Assembly: GCA_948435975.1 (NCBI GenBank)
Contig: CAOJHG010000041.1
Span: 1 to 10,120, forward strand
Reading direction: 5' to 3'
From: an uncultured Oscillibacter sp.
Lineage (GTDB): Bacteria > Bacillota > Clostridia > Oscillospirales > Oscillospiraceae
Length of the DNA stretch: 10,120 nt
Part shown: positions 1-6,028 of the stretch, one piece after another
How positions within the stretch are numbered: position 1 is the stretch's first letter
Layout of the letters: each line of letters begins with the position of its first letter
Notes under the pieces: generated by a model
The model's database searches: none
What the model saw: only the letters and a program-made list of their open reading frames with translations
Told to the model about the DNA's origin: nothing
Made by a program: the position numbers and the translations under genes

Positions 1-170
1 CCCTGGTGTACCTGCTGTTCTGCGTCAGCAAGAGCGGCTGGGGCTACGACCGCTACCTTGCTGAAGCCAACACTGGAGAAGGCCTGAAGATGCCCCGCTG
101 GCTGAAGCCGTATTTCCAATTCGTCCTCCCGCTCCTGATTCTGTTCATTCTCATCCAGGGCCTTCTGTAA
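1..170 (+). CDS. Sodium-dependent transporter, NSS family (C-terminal end, partial)
   Basis: Only the last 55 codons are present, read from base 3 to a TAA at 168-170. The gene runs off the left edge. The visible protein begins LVYLLFCVSKSGWGYDRYLA, continues with EANTGEGLKMPRWLKPY, and ends in a hydrophobic segment (FVLPLLILFILIQGLL). The 'GWG...EAN.G.GLK.P.WL.PY' pattern followed by a last membrane helix is typical of the C-terminus of bacterial neurotransmitter:sodium symporters, which use the Na+ gradient to import amino acids or related compounds. The ending differs from that of the NSS protein encoded convergently just downstream, so the two are paralogues from different subgroups rather than a recent duplication. 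The substrate cannot be told. The family call rests on recognising this C-terminal pattern; the sodium sites lie outside the window. Confidence 0.75.
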   Translation, partial: LVYLLFCVSKSGWGYDRYLAEANTGEGLKMPRWLKPYFQFVLPLLILFILIQGLL

Positions 171-180
171 CACGCAGCAA

Positions 181-220
181 AAACCGCTCCCGCCCATCGA
201 GTCCCGGGCAGGAGCGGTTT
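181..220. terminator. Bidirectional intrinsic terminator between two convergent transporter genes
   Basis: AAACCGCTCC (181-190) pairs with GGAGCGGTTT (211-220). With one mismatch the stem extends inward through GCCC/GGGC, giving about 15 positions of pairing. On the minus strand the stem ends in a run of five T (bases 181-183 and the two A before them), suiting the gene that stops at 240. On the plus strand it is followed by CCAATTTT, suiting the gene that stops at 170. It sits in the 69-base gap between the two stop codons and probably serves both genes. Confidence 0.85.
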
Positions 221-239
221 CCAATTTTCAGCCATTCCC

Positions 240-1568
240 TCAGAACGCCACCTTCAAAAGCAGCGCCACCAGGCAAAGGATCACCGCGCAGGGCACATAC
301 ACATACCGTCCCACAGAATACCAGAGTTTCCCGGGCCTTTTCCCCGCGCCGCGGCCGACCTCATCCATCAGATCCTCCCGCCGCATGACCCAGAACCAGG
401 ACACGGCTCCCAGGGTCGCGCCGATGGGGATGATATAAATGGAAACAATGTCCATCCAAGGCCCCCACTTGAAAATCGGCTCCATATTCACGCCGATGCC
501 CAAACACACAATGCACAAGAGCACCAGCATCATCCGCCGGTCCAGCTTAGGGAACCGGTGCAGCAAAGACTCTCCCACCGCCTCAAACATATTCTGCAAG
601 GAGCTGACCCCCGCGAACACCATAGCGGTGTAAAGAATGATGGCAAACACCTGCCCAAAGGGGATATCCTGCAAAATACGCGGCAGGGTGACGAACAGCA
701 GGGACGGCCCCGCCCCCACATCCAGCCCATACGCAAAGCAGGCCGGGATAATCACCAGCGCGGCCACCATTGCGGCAATGGTATCAAACAAGGCGGTCCG
801 CTTCGCCAGGGCCACTACGTCCTCTTCCTTGTCCAGATAGGCGCCATACACAATCATGCCGCTTCCTGTAATCGACAGCGAGAAGAACGCCTGCCCCATA
901 GCCCAGATCCATACCATCGGGTCCAGCAGCTCCTCCCACCGCGGAGAGAACATATAGCGGTACCCATCGACAGCCCCCGGCAGGAACGCCACCCGCACTG
1001 CCAGCACGGCAAAGATGATGAAGAACAGCGGCATCATAATCTTGTTGCTCTTCTCAATACTCTTAGCCCCCAGCAGCAAGGTCAGCAGCGTCCCCACCAC
1101 CACGACGGCATGGAAGGGCATCACCGCGTAATCCGCCATAGAGAAGGACTCAAACCAAGCCGAGGTATCCGCTGTCATCAAGGCCCCGCTGACCGAGTTG
1201 ACAAAGGCTTTCAAAACATAAGAGATAATAACCGCATACCCCAGCGCGATGCACATTGACCCCGCCAGCGGCAGCCAGCCCAGCAGTCCTCCGGCCCGGC
1301 CGAGCTTCTCCTTCCGCCCCGCCCAGGCCATCCGATAGGACCCCAAGGTTCCGGTTCTGGCCCTGCGTCCCACGGCGTACTCCGCAGACAGGCCCACCAC
1401 GCCGAAAAGCACAATAAAAATGAGGTAGGCGATCAAAAAGGCGCTGCCTCCATTGCTTCCCATTTTCGCCGGGAATCCCCACACGTTTGCCATTCCCACC
1501 GCAGAGCCCACCGCAGAGAGGACGAATCCCCAACTGCTGGAAAATTGTTTCTTTCGTTCCGCGCCCAT
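240..1568 (-). CDS. Sodium-dependent amino-acid transporter, NSS family (complete)
   Basis: A 442-residue inner-membrane protein with about 11 hydrophobic segments, the usual size and topology of bacterial NSS proteins. These have the LeuT fold and co-transport Na+ with an amino acid. TM1 carries GSAVGMANVWGFP (21-33); by alignment with LeuT the sodium ligands Gly20, Ala22, Val23 and Asn27 correspond to G21, A23, V24 and N28. TM8 carries FAGVSS (318-323), matching LeuT Ala351, Thr354 and Ser355 as A, S, S. TM6 reads FFSLSITGSGMIVYGAY (228-244); its unwound part differs from LeuT (see findings). The start at 1568 is chosen because AAGGAG (1580-1575) lies 6 bases before it. An in-frame ATG at 1574 directly abuts that site and is unlikely to be used. 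The gene is monocistronic, with a promoter upstream and the 181-220 hairpin downstream. The family is secure; the substrate is unknown. Confidence 0.93.
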   Translation of the reverse strand: MGAERKKQFSSSWGFVLSAVGSAVGMANVWGFPAKMGSNGGSAFLIAYLIFIVLFGVVGLSAEYAVGRRARTGTLGSYRMAWAGRKEKLGRAGGLLGWLPLAGSMCIALGYAVIISYVLKAFVNSVSGALMTADTSAWFESFSMADYAVMPFHAVVVVGTLLTLLLGAKSIEKSNKIMMPLFFIIFAVLAVRVAFLPGAVDGYRYMFSPRWEELLDPMVWIWAMGQAFFSLSITGSGMIVYGAYLDKEEDVVALAKRTALFDTIAAMVAALVIIPACFAYGLDVGAGPSLLFVTLPRILQDIPFGQVFAIILYTAMVFAGVSSLQNMFEAVGESLLHRFPKLDRRMMLVLLCIVCLGIGVNMEPIFKWGPWMDIVSIYIIPIGATLGAVSWFWVMRREDLMDEVGRGAGKRPGKLWYSVGRYVYVPCAVILCLVALLLKVAF

Positions 1569-1574
1569 AAGCAT

Positions 1575-1580
1575 CTCCTT
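1575..1580 (-). promoter_or_regulatory. Ribosome binding site that fixes the NSS gene start at 1568
   Basis: On the minus strand AAGGAG is followed by ATGCTT and then ATG. The first ATG (1574) touches the Shine-Dalgarno sequence; the second (1568) has the normal 6-base spacing. The protein therefore most likely begins MGAERKKQF rather than MLMGAERKKQF. Confidence 0.75.
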
Positions 1581-1591
1581 TAAAGCGTTAA

Positions 1592-1621
1592 ATTATCTCT
1601 AGCCTCTCATTTTCCTGTCAT
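1592..1621 (-). promoter_or_regulatory. Probable promoter of the NSS transporter gene
   Basis: On the minus strand, ATGACA (1621-1616; 5 of 6 to TTGACA) and GATAAT (1597-1592; 5 of 6 to TATAAT) are 18 bases apart. This places the transcript start shortly before the ribosome binding site. A perfect TTGACA also lies just upstream (1629-1624), but it is 26 bases from the -10, too far to act as its -35. This is a pattern match only. Confidence 0.5.
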
Positions 1622-1712
1622 TTTGTCAAGCCCTTTTTAAGAATCTCTCCCAGATTTCCGTTTTTCCCAATCCTCCGCCCGTCTTTTTCTCATTCTGCCC
1701 CAAGATATCCTC

Positions 1713-1755
1713 CGCAACCGCCCCAGTTGCGCTCCAGTTGGTAGACGCAACCGCC
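1713..1755. repeat. Nested direct and inverted repeats upstream of the Xre-type gene
   Basis: CGCAACCGCC occurs twice as a perfect direct repeat (1713-1722 and 1746-1755), 33 bases apart. Between the copies, CCAGTTG occurs twice (1723-1729 and 1734-1740), 11 bases apart. GTTGCG (1726-1731) is the reverse complement of the CGCAAC at the start of both long repeats, so it can pair with either one. The block lies 46-88 bases before the GTG start of the helix-turn-helix gene. It could be an operator for that protein or an RNA switch in its leader. The repeats are read directly; the function is inference. Confidence 0.55.
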
Positions 1756-1800
1756 GCAGCCGGATACACTGGGCTCATCAAATACAAAGGAGGTCCAAAA

Positions 1801-2460
1801 GTGAACCTATCCGAACAGCTCCGCCAAGCCCGGGAGTCGCAAGGTCTCAGTCAGGAAGCCCTGGCCGAGCGCCTGAATCTCAGCCGTCAATCCATCTCAA
1901 AATGGGAACTGGGCGCGTCCGTCCCCACGCCGGAGAATCTGAAAGCCCTCTGTGAAGTCCTGGAATTCTCCCCCGAACCCGAATCCCCGCCAAGTCCGCA
2001 AAAAGCCCCCATCCTCTGGAAAGCCCTGACAGCTCTGCTCACACTGGCGCTCCTGTCCGCCGTCCTGTACATCATGTTCATCCGCACCCCGCCGGACCCA
2101 TCCCCGTCCATTACCGGCGTCTATTTCTACGACAAGACCGGCGCGCCTCTGCCCACAGAAGCAGGCTGGCACGTTCTCCCGCCTGGGGAAACGGTCATCA
2201 TTGCCGTCACCTTCGATGCCGGAACGGACCCGGACCAGTTCCCTCATGCCGCCGTCCTCTACCTGACGCCCTCCGGCACGGAGACCTTTGAGGAGCGCCA
2301 GCAGCTTGCCCTGCGAAGCATAGGAGACGGAGAAAGCGGACTGGTCCTCTTCACCTGGGAGGTTCCCCAAGACCTGATGGACCATCTGGAAGTGGTCCTG
2401 GAGTGCCTTGGAGGACAGACCTATGCAGACTACTATAATGTAGCCGTTTTAGACACATGA
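1801..2460 (+). CDS. Xre-family HTH protein with one membrane segment and an external domain of unknown function
   Basis: A 219-residue protein. Residues 3-57 form an Xre/Cro-type helix-turn-helix domain (LSEQLRQARESQGLSQEALA, then LNLSRQSISKWELGASVPT), a fold that binds DNA. A Pro/Glu/Ser-rich linker (58-70) leads to a single hydrophobic segment (about 71-94), then a roughly 120-residue domain predicted to lie outside the membrane, with no family I recognise. The layout suggests a membrane-anchored regulator whose outer part senses something, but the ligand and target genes are unknown. The start is the GTG at 1801: AGGAGG (1788-1793) lies 7 bases before it and the HTH begins at once. A longer frame opening at 1738 has no comparable ribosome binding site and would add 21 residues with no visible domain. 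Nested repeats just upstream suggest possible self-control. The gene stands alone between an oppositely oriented neighbour and a terminator. Confidence 0.85.
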   Translation: MNLSEQLRQARESQGLSQEALAERLNLSRQSISKWELGASVPTPENLKALCEVLEFSPEPESPPSPQKAPILWKALTALLTLALLSAVLYIMFIRTPPDPSPSITGVYFYDKTGAPLPTEAGWHVLPPGETVIIAVTFDAGTDPDQFPHAAVLYLTPSGTETFEERQQLALRSIGDGESGLVLFTWEVPQDLMDHLEVVLECLGGQTYADYYNVAVLDT

Positions 2461-2467
2461 CCCCAAA

Positions 2468-2502
2468 AGCGGGACTCTGGAAGCATTTTCCAAGGTCCCG
2501 CT
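2468..2502. terminator. Bidirectional intrinsic terminator between the HTH gene and the DUF1015 gene
   Basis: AGCGGGAC (2468-2475) pairs with GTCCCGCT (2495-2502). The stem continues through a G.T pair and one mismatch to TGGAA/TTCCA around a short loop. On the minus strand it is followed by four T, serving the DUF1015 gene that stops at 2510. On the plus strand a T-rich stretch follows (GATTTTATT), serving the HTH gene that stops at 2460. The stem is strong and the T-runs are modest. Confidence 0.8.
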
Positions 2503-2509
2503 CATGATT

Positions 2510-3793
2510 TTATTGAATGCGTCTGGCCTCTACATAATACCGCTTGTCCTCCGCATGGCCCATGGAGAAGGTCTTTCGGGGCAGCACGCCGTCGGCCATC
2601 ACGGTCTTGAACAACTGCTCCTTTCCCATGGCCGGCAGCAGGAAAGCAATACATCCCGTTCTTCGTCCCAGGTCTTCCGCCGTCTGGTCCCCATGGATGT
2701 AGTCCACCTCGCCGCCATACTCCTTCAGATACCAGTCAATGAACGCCTGAAGCGTCCCCACATCAAGCTGTACCTTTGGTTCCGGCACAGTGAAAGCTCC
2801 CTGGCCTCCCTGGAAAACATAGGAAATCACATGTCCTCCGCCCCGGCCCTCGAAGGCCTTCGGGTAAAACGCCCGAAACGCCTCCAGCACGGCCTCCGGC
2901 TCCACATGGGACATACAGCGGTGAATCGGCTCAAACCCCAGGGCCTCATCATGGTTGTTCACGACCTCCGCCAGTGCGTACCGTGCAGGGCAGTCTTCCC
3001 ACTCCGCTTCCGGCAGACGCTTCTTCACCATCTCCCAGCACTGCTTCGCCGCTGCCAGAGAATGATTTCCATCCCCCACCGCAAACAACATCGGCGGCGC
3101 ATCCCGCAGGCCGTATTTCCGTTCCTGCACATCCGCTCCGCACAGCGCTTCCAGCCCCGCAGCCACAGCGTCCATCTGCTCTCTGCCAAGCCGCCAGCCG
3201 GTGAGATGTCCGCCGCCCTGCTGCAAATCGAAGTCATACAGCCGCTCCATCCGGTCCCGCGCTTCCCCCAGAGGCTCAATCACGCGCTTTTCCGGGTCGT
3301 CAATCAGCAGCATCACATGGGGCAGCTCCACCGGCGCATCCTTCCGCACCTGGACCCGCGGCGGAATCCGTTCCAAAACCGTTCCCTCTGTCGCCCGAAT
3401 CAAGGCCCCCGATCCCGGCGTAAAATCATACTGCTCCAAGTCCACCCGTCCAATCAGCCCCCGCCGCACACTGCCATCCGCCTGGGTCCGTTCAACATAG
3501 AAGAGCGCCTCCTCATAAACCTGAAACACGCCATCCGCCAGATACCGCTTCATAGCCCCGTTAATGGCCTCGATCCGTTCCGCCACATCCGGCGCGCCCA
3601 GTTCCGCTTCCGGCAGAATCAGCCGCAGGGCCGACGGCGCATCTCCCACAGTCTCCTCCACGGCCCGCCAGTACTCCGGCTGAGAGGTAAACTGGTCGCA
3701 GGCCACCACAGCCCACTTTGTCATATTGGTCCCCGCCGCTGGGAGCAAAATATCCGCTGGGTAAAACCCACTCTTTCCGAATTTGGGGCTCAT
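2510..3793 (-). CDS. DUF1015 family protein
   Basis: A 427-residue soluble protein with no signal peptide or membrane segment, matching the DUF1015 (COG4198) family along its full length. Recognisable blocks are ADILLPAAGTNMTKWAVVAC (13-32) followed by DQFTSQPEYW, TEGTVLERIPPR (135-146), PHVMLLIDDP (157-166), FAVGDGNHSLAAAK (237-250), EVVNNHDEALGFEPIHR (275-291) and the closing PRKTFSMGHAEDKRYYVEAR (404-423). The DGNH and FSMGHA blocks hold conserved polar residues that look catalytic, but I know of no established reaction. It lies 31 bases after thrH on the same strand and is probably co-transcribed with it. From memory, DUF1015 genes in Clostridia often sit near serine biosynthesis genes, which would fit ThrH next door. 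The start at 3793 is chosen because MSPKFGKSGF begins the family homology and AAGGTGATC lies just before it. A frame extended to 3871 would overlap thrH and add unrelated sequence. Confidence 0.92.
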   Translation of the reverse strand: MSPKFGKSGFYPADILLPAAGTNMTKWAVVACDQFTSQPEYWRAVEETVGDAPSALRLILPEAELGAPDVAERIEAINGAMKRYLADGVFQVYEEALFYVERTQADGSVRRGLIGRVDLEQYDFTPGSGALIRATEGTVLERIPPRVQVRKDAPVELPHVMLLIDDPEKRVIEPLGEARDRMERLYDFDLQQGGGHLTGWRLGREQMDAVAAGLEALCGADVQERKYGLRDAPPMLFAVGDGNHSLAAAKQCWEMVKKRLPEAEWEDCPARYALAEVVNNHDEALGFEPIHRCMSHVEPEAVLEAFRAFYPKAFEGRGGGHVISYVFQGGQGAFTVPEPKVQLDVGTLQAFIDWYLKEYGGEVDYIHGDQTAEDLGRRTGCIAFLLPAMGKEQLFKTVMADGVLPRKTFSMGHAEDKRYYVEARRIQ

Positions 3794-3796
3794 CCC

Positions 3797-3805
3797 GATC
3801 ACCTT
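3797..3805 (-). promoter_or_regulatory. Extended ribosome binding site that fixes the DUF1015 start
   Basis: Minus-strand AAGGTGATC contains AGGTGATC, an eight-base complement to the usual 3' end of 16S rRNA (GATCACCT). It is followed by GGG and the ATG at 3793. The match extends on the 3' side of the core instead of showing the full AGGAGG, and it argues against the longer upstream frame. An in-frame GTG inside it (3802-3800) is less likely as a start. Confidence 0.6.
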
Positions 3806-3824
3806 CCCTTCAAAAAGGTTTTTC

Positions 3825-4424
3825 TCAAAGCGCCTGCTTGATAGCCGCAAGCAATTCCTCGAACGTCTCAAAGGCGGGAAGCTCTGGGTGGTCTGCTTTA
3901 ATGGCCTCTGTGCTTTTGAACAGGAACCCCGCCTTGCTGGCCTGGATCATCCCCAAATCGTTAAAGCTGTCCCCCGCCGCGATGGTCTCATAGCCGATGG
4001 ATTGCAGCGCCTTCACCGTCGTCAGCTTGGACTTGCTGCACCGCATTTTGTATCCGGTAATCTCTCCGCTCTCCGCCACCTCCAGAGAATTGCAGAAAAT
4101 GGAAGGCCAATTCAGCTTCTCCATCAAAGGCTTGGCAAACTCCTCAAACGTATCGCTGAGGATAATCACCTGAGTCAGCGTCCGCAGCTCGTCCAAAAAG
4201 GCCTTGGCGCCCGGCAGCGGGTCGATTTTTGCGATGGTCTCCTGAATTTCCCGCAGGCCCAGCCCATGCTCCTTCAAAATTCCCAGCCGCCACTGCATCA
4301 GCCTGTCGTAGTCCGGCTCGTCCCGAGTGGTCCGCCGCAATTCAGGAATTCCGCTGGCCTCCGAGAACGCGATCCAGATTTCCGGAACCAAAACACCTTC
4401 CATATCCAAGCATACAATATTCAT
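3825..4424 (-). CDS. thrH: ThrH-type phosphoserine phosphatase / homoserine phosphotransferase
   Basis: A 199-residue cytoplasmic HAD-superfamily enzyme, close in length to Pseudomonas ThrH (about 205 residues). It opens with MNIVCLDMEGVLVPEIWIAF. D7 is the phospho-acceptor aspartate, and the usual second Asp of the DxD motif is E9, as in ThrH. Other HAD motifs are SDTF (90-93), a lysine region KSK (131-133) and GDSFND (151-156), which binds Mg2+. The TTRDEPDYD segment (32-40) is also ThrH-like. ThrH is known to remove phosphate from phosphoserine, giving serine, and to pass it to homoserine. Which activity dominates here cannot be read from sequence. The ATG at 4424 lies 7 bases after AAAGGAG; the in-frame GTG at 4430 is too close to that site. 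It is the first gene of a probable two-gene unit with DUF1015. Confidence 0.88.
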   Translation of the reverse strand: MNIVCLDMEGVLVPEIWIAFSEASGIPELRRTTRDEPDYDRLMQWRLGILKEHGLGLREIQETIAKIDPLPGAKAFLDELRTLTQVIILSDTFEEFAKPLMEKLNWPSIFCNSLEVAESGEITGYKMRCSKSKLTTVKALQSIGYETIAAGDSFNDLGMIQASKAGFLFKSTEAIKADHPELPAFETFEELLAAIKQAL

Positions 4425-4471
4425 AAACACGCTCCTTTGATTGGTCCTGTTTCACGGACCTGTTTGCGTCT

Positions 4472-4500
4472 ATTGTATCAGAAGCCCCTATCCTTGTCAC
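4472..4500 (-). promoter_or_regulatory. Probable promoter of thrH-DUF1015
   Basis: On the minus strand, GTGACA (4500-4495; 5 of 6 to TTGACA) and TACAAT (4477-4472; 5 of 6) are 17 bases apart, with an extended -10 TG one base before the hexamer (TGATACAAT). The transcript would start near 4465 and have a leader of about 40 bases, too short for a riboswitch or T-box. Confidence 0.65.
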
Positions 4501-4625
4501 CAAAAATTTCATTTGGAAGCGCCTTGTTTTCAATATTCGGAAACTGTATGTTCTGTATATCAAAAATCACCCTCTATGAAAAATGCCGAAAAACGCCAGA
4601 AAGATTTGATATCCCTCTACGGAAA

Positions 4626-4654
4626 TACACATACAGCAGAAGTGTCCGTATAAT
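4626..4654 (+). promoter_or_regulatory. Candidate upstream promoter of the liv operon
   Basis: TACACA (4626-4631; 4 of 6 to TTGACA), a 17-base spacer, and a perfect TATAAT (4649-4654). If used, the liv transcript would carry a leader of about 140 bases. The weaker -35 makes it less certain than the downstream candidate. Confidence 0.4.
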
Positions 4655-4719
4655 AAAGACAAACGTAGGCGCGTACAATTTTCCGCAACGCAGGTTGACT
4701 AATTTTGTGTGGATTGAGC

Positions 4720-4748
4720 TTGAAAAATCCTTAAATTTCCTGTATATT
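4720..4748 (+). promoter_or_regulatory. Probable main promoter of the liv operon
   Basis: TTGAAA (4720-4725) and TATATT (4743-4748), 17 bases apart, each with 5 of 6 matches by my count. The surrounding DNA is AT-rich. Transcription would begin about 45 bases before the first liv start codon. A second -10-like TATACT (4755-4760) lies just downstream without a good -35. Confidence 0.6.
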
Positions 4749-4801
4749 AAATTGTATACTCAGTAAGAACGCATCGGAATACAAGTTTGGGAGGTAAGAA
4801 C

Positions 4802-5986
4802 ATGAAAAAGTTTCTCTGTGCAGCTCTGTCTCTTGTCATGATCCTGTCCCTGGCCGCCTGCGGTGGCGGAAACGGCGGCTCCTCTTCCGCCGGAAACACC
4901 GGCGGCAGCGACGGCGCTTCCGGCGACACCATCAAGGTCGGCGTCTTTGAGGCCATGACCGGCGGCAACGCGGCTGCCGGCGAGCTGGAGCTGGAAGGCT
5001 TCCGTCTGGCCAACACCATCCGTCCCACTGTTACCATCGACGGCGTTGAGCATCCGGTCGAACTGGTCGTGGCCGACAACAAGACCGACACCGTAGAGGC
5101 TGTTACCGCTGCGGCAAGCCTGGTTTCCGCCGGCTGTGTAGCGGCTATGGGCGGCACTGGTTCCGGCCTGTGCATTGCCGCCGCCCCCACCTTCGACGAG
5201 GCCAAGATCCCCGTTGTCGGCACCACCTGCACCAATCCCCTTGTTACCGAGGGCAACACCTACTATTTCCGCCTCTGCTACACGGACCCCGGCCAGGGCT
5301 CCATCCTGGCGACCTATGCCAAGGACACCCTGGGCGCGAAGACCGCCGCAATCCTCTGCGACATCACCGACGCTTACTGCATCGGCCTGGCGGAGTATTT
5401 TAAGGCCAACTTCGGCGAGGAAAACATTGTGGAGGAGCTGTACTTCAACACCGGCGACCAGGACTTCTCCGCCGCTCTGACCACCATTGCCGCCGCTAAT
5501 CCCGACGTTGTCTTCTCCGGCTCCCAGTATACCGAGGGCGCGTTGATGCAGGTGCAGGCCGAGCAGCAGGGTCTGGATCTCACCTTCCTGGGCACGGACG
5601 GCTGGGAGACGGAAACCTTCCTGGACATCGGCGGCTCCGCAGTGGACGGCTGTGCATTCGTCACCTTTTTCGACGCCGACGCCGATCCCACCCCTGAATC
5701 TGAGCAGTATTTGAAGGATTACGACTCCGTCTACGGCGGCAAGCCCCGGAGCTCCTACACCGCAGTCAGCTATGACGCCTACAATGTGCTTCTGGACGCG
5801 ATTGAAGCCTGCAACTCCGTGGACGGCGAGACCCTCCGCGACCAGTTGTACAAGACCTCCAAGGACTGCGTCACCGGCCACATTGAGTTTGACGACAACG
5901 GCGACGCCATCAAGGACATTGCCTATCTGAAGAGCGCGAAGGACGGCCAATTCACCTTCGGCGGTATCGCGGCCCTGTCCAACTGA
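4802..5986 (+). CDS. livJ: Branched-chain amino-acid ABC transporter, substrate-binding lipoprotein
   Basis: A 394-residue extracytoplasmic binding protein of the LIV/periplasmic-binding-protein type I family. It starts with a lipoprotein signal peptide: MKK, a hydrophobic core, and the lipobox LAAC with the lipid-bearing cysteine at residue 20. A Gly/Ser-rich linker (21-42) follows, then the two-lobed domain starting at DTIKVGVFEAMTGG. GTGSGLCIAAAP and IPVVGTTCTNP correspond to the first-lobe ligand loops of LIV-type proteins. It should capture a branched-chain or related amino acid and deliver it to LivH/LivM. The exact ligand is not fixed by sequence. The ATG at 4802 has GGGAGGT (4789-4795) 6 bases before it; an in-frame TTG at 4787 is less likely. 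It is the first gene of the operon, separated from livH by 129 bases holding a stem-loop. The mature protein has nine cysteines besides the lipidated one. The symbol is by family and gene order. Confidence 0.92.
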   Translation: MKKFLCAALSLVMILSLAACGGGNGGSSSAGNTGGSDGASGDTIKVGVFEAMTGGNAAAGELELEGFRLANTIRPTVTIDGVEHPVELVVADNKTDTVEAVTAAASLVSAGCVAAMGGTGSGLCIAAAPTFDEAKIPVVGTTCTNPLVTEGNTYYFRLCYTDPGQGSILATYAKDTLGAKTAAILCDITDAYCIGLAEYFKANFGEENIVEELYFNTGDQDFSAALTTIAAANPDVVFSGSQYTEGALMQVQAEQQGLDLTFLGTDGWETETFLDIGGSAVDGCAFVTFFDADADPTPESEQYLKDYDSVYGGKPRSSYTAVSYDAYNVLLDAIEACNSVDGETLRDQLYKTSKDCVTGHIEFDDNGDAIKDIAYLKSAKDGQFTFGGIAALSN

Positions 5987-6028
5987 CCCGAATCCCGCCC
6001 GAAAAGTACATAGAGAACAAGTGAGGAA

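Larger units (their letters stand above)
4425..4801. other. Divergent AT-rich regulatory region between thrH and the liv operon
   Basis: A 377-base stretch without a convincing gene, clearly more AT-rich than its flanks. It holds a minus-strand promoter for thrH (4472-4500) and two candidate plus-strand promoters for the liv operon (4626-4654 and 4720-4748). CTGTAT occurs at 4544-4549 and within CTGTATAT at 4553-4560, and CTGTATAT recurs at 4740-4747 over the liv -10. GGTCC/GGACC (4443-4447, 4456-4460) is a short inverted repeat around the thrH transcript start. I see no riboswitch, T-box or terminator in it. Confidence 0.7.

Noticed and set aside
1731..1760. A tRNA D-arm-like sequence (GCTCCAGTTGGTAGACGC)
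   Set aside because: There is no anticodon arm, no T-loop (GTTCRA), and no matching acceptor stem around it. The resemblance comes from the local repeats.
1738..1800. An upstream start (GTTG region at 1738) extending the Xre-type protein by 21 residues
   Set aside because: The extension overlaps the repeat block and has no ribosome binding site. The GTG at 1801 has a near-perfect one at normal spacing, and the HTH domain begins there.
2504..3841. A long open frame (445 codons) on the plus strand opposite the DUF1015 gene
   Set aside because: It is His/Arg/Pro/Gln-rich with no domain, and opposes a full-length conserved family protein. It is an artefact of GC-rich coding.
4532..4546. A CodY-box-like sequence (AATATTCGGAAACTG) upstream of the liv operon
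   Set aside because: It has about four mismatches to the AATTTTCWGAAAATT consensus, lies nearly 200 bases before the main liv promoter in AT-rich DNA, and CodY cannot be shown to exist in this organism from the window.
4576..4653. A 25-codon open frame upstream of livJ (MKNAEKRQKDLISLYGNTHT, then AEVSV), possibly a leader peptide
   Set aside because: There is no ribosome binding site before it, no run of Leu/Ile/Val codons as expected for attenuation, and no terminator hairpin after it. Its stop overlaps the candidate -10 at 4649-4654, so a transcript from that promoter would not contain it.
3783..4766. Plus-strand open frame (327 codons) covering thrH and part of the liv promoter region
   Set aside because: It is antisense to thrH, has no family resemblance, and runs through the promoter region.
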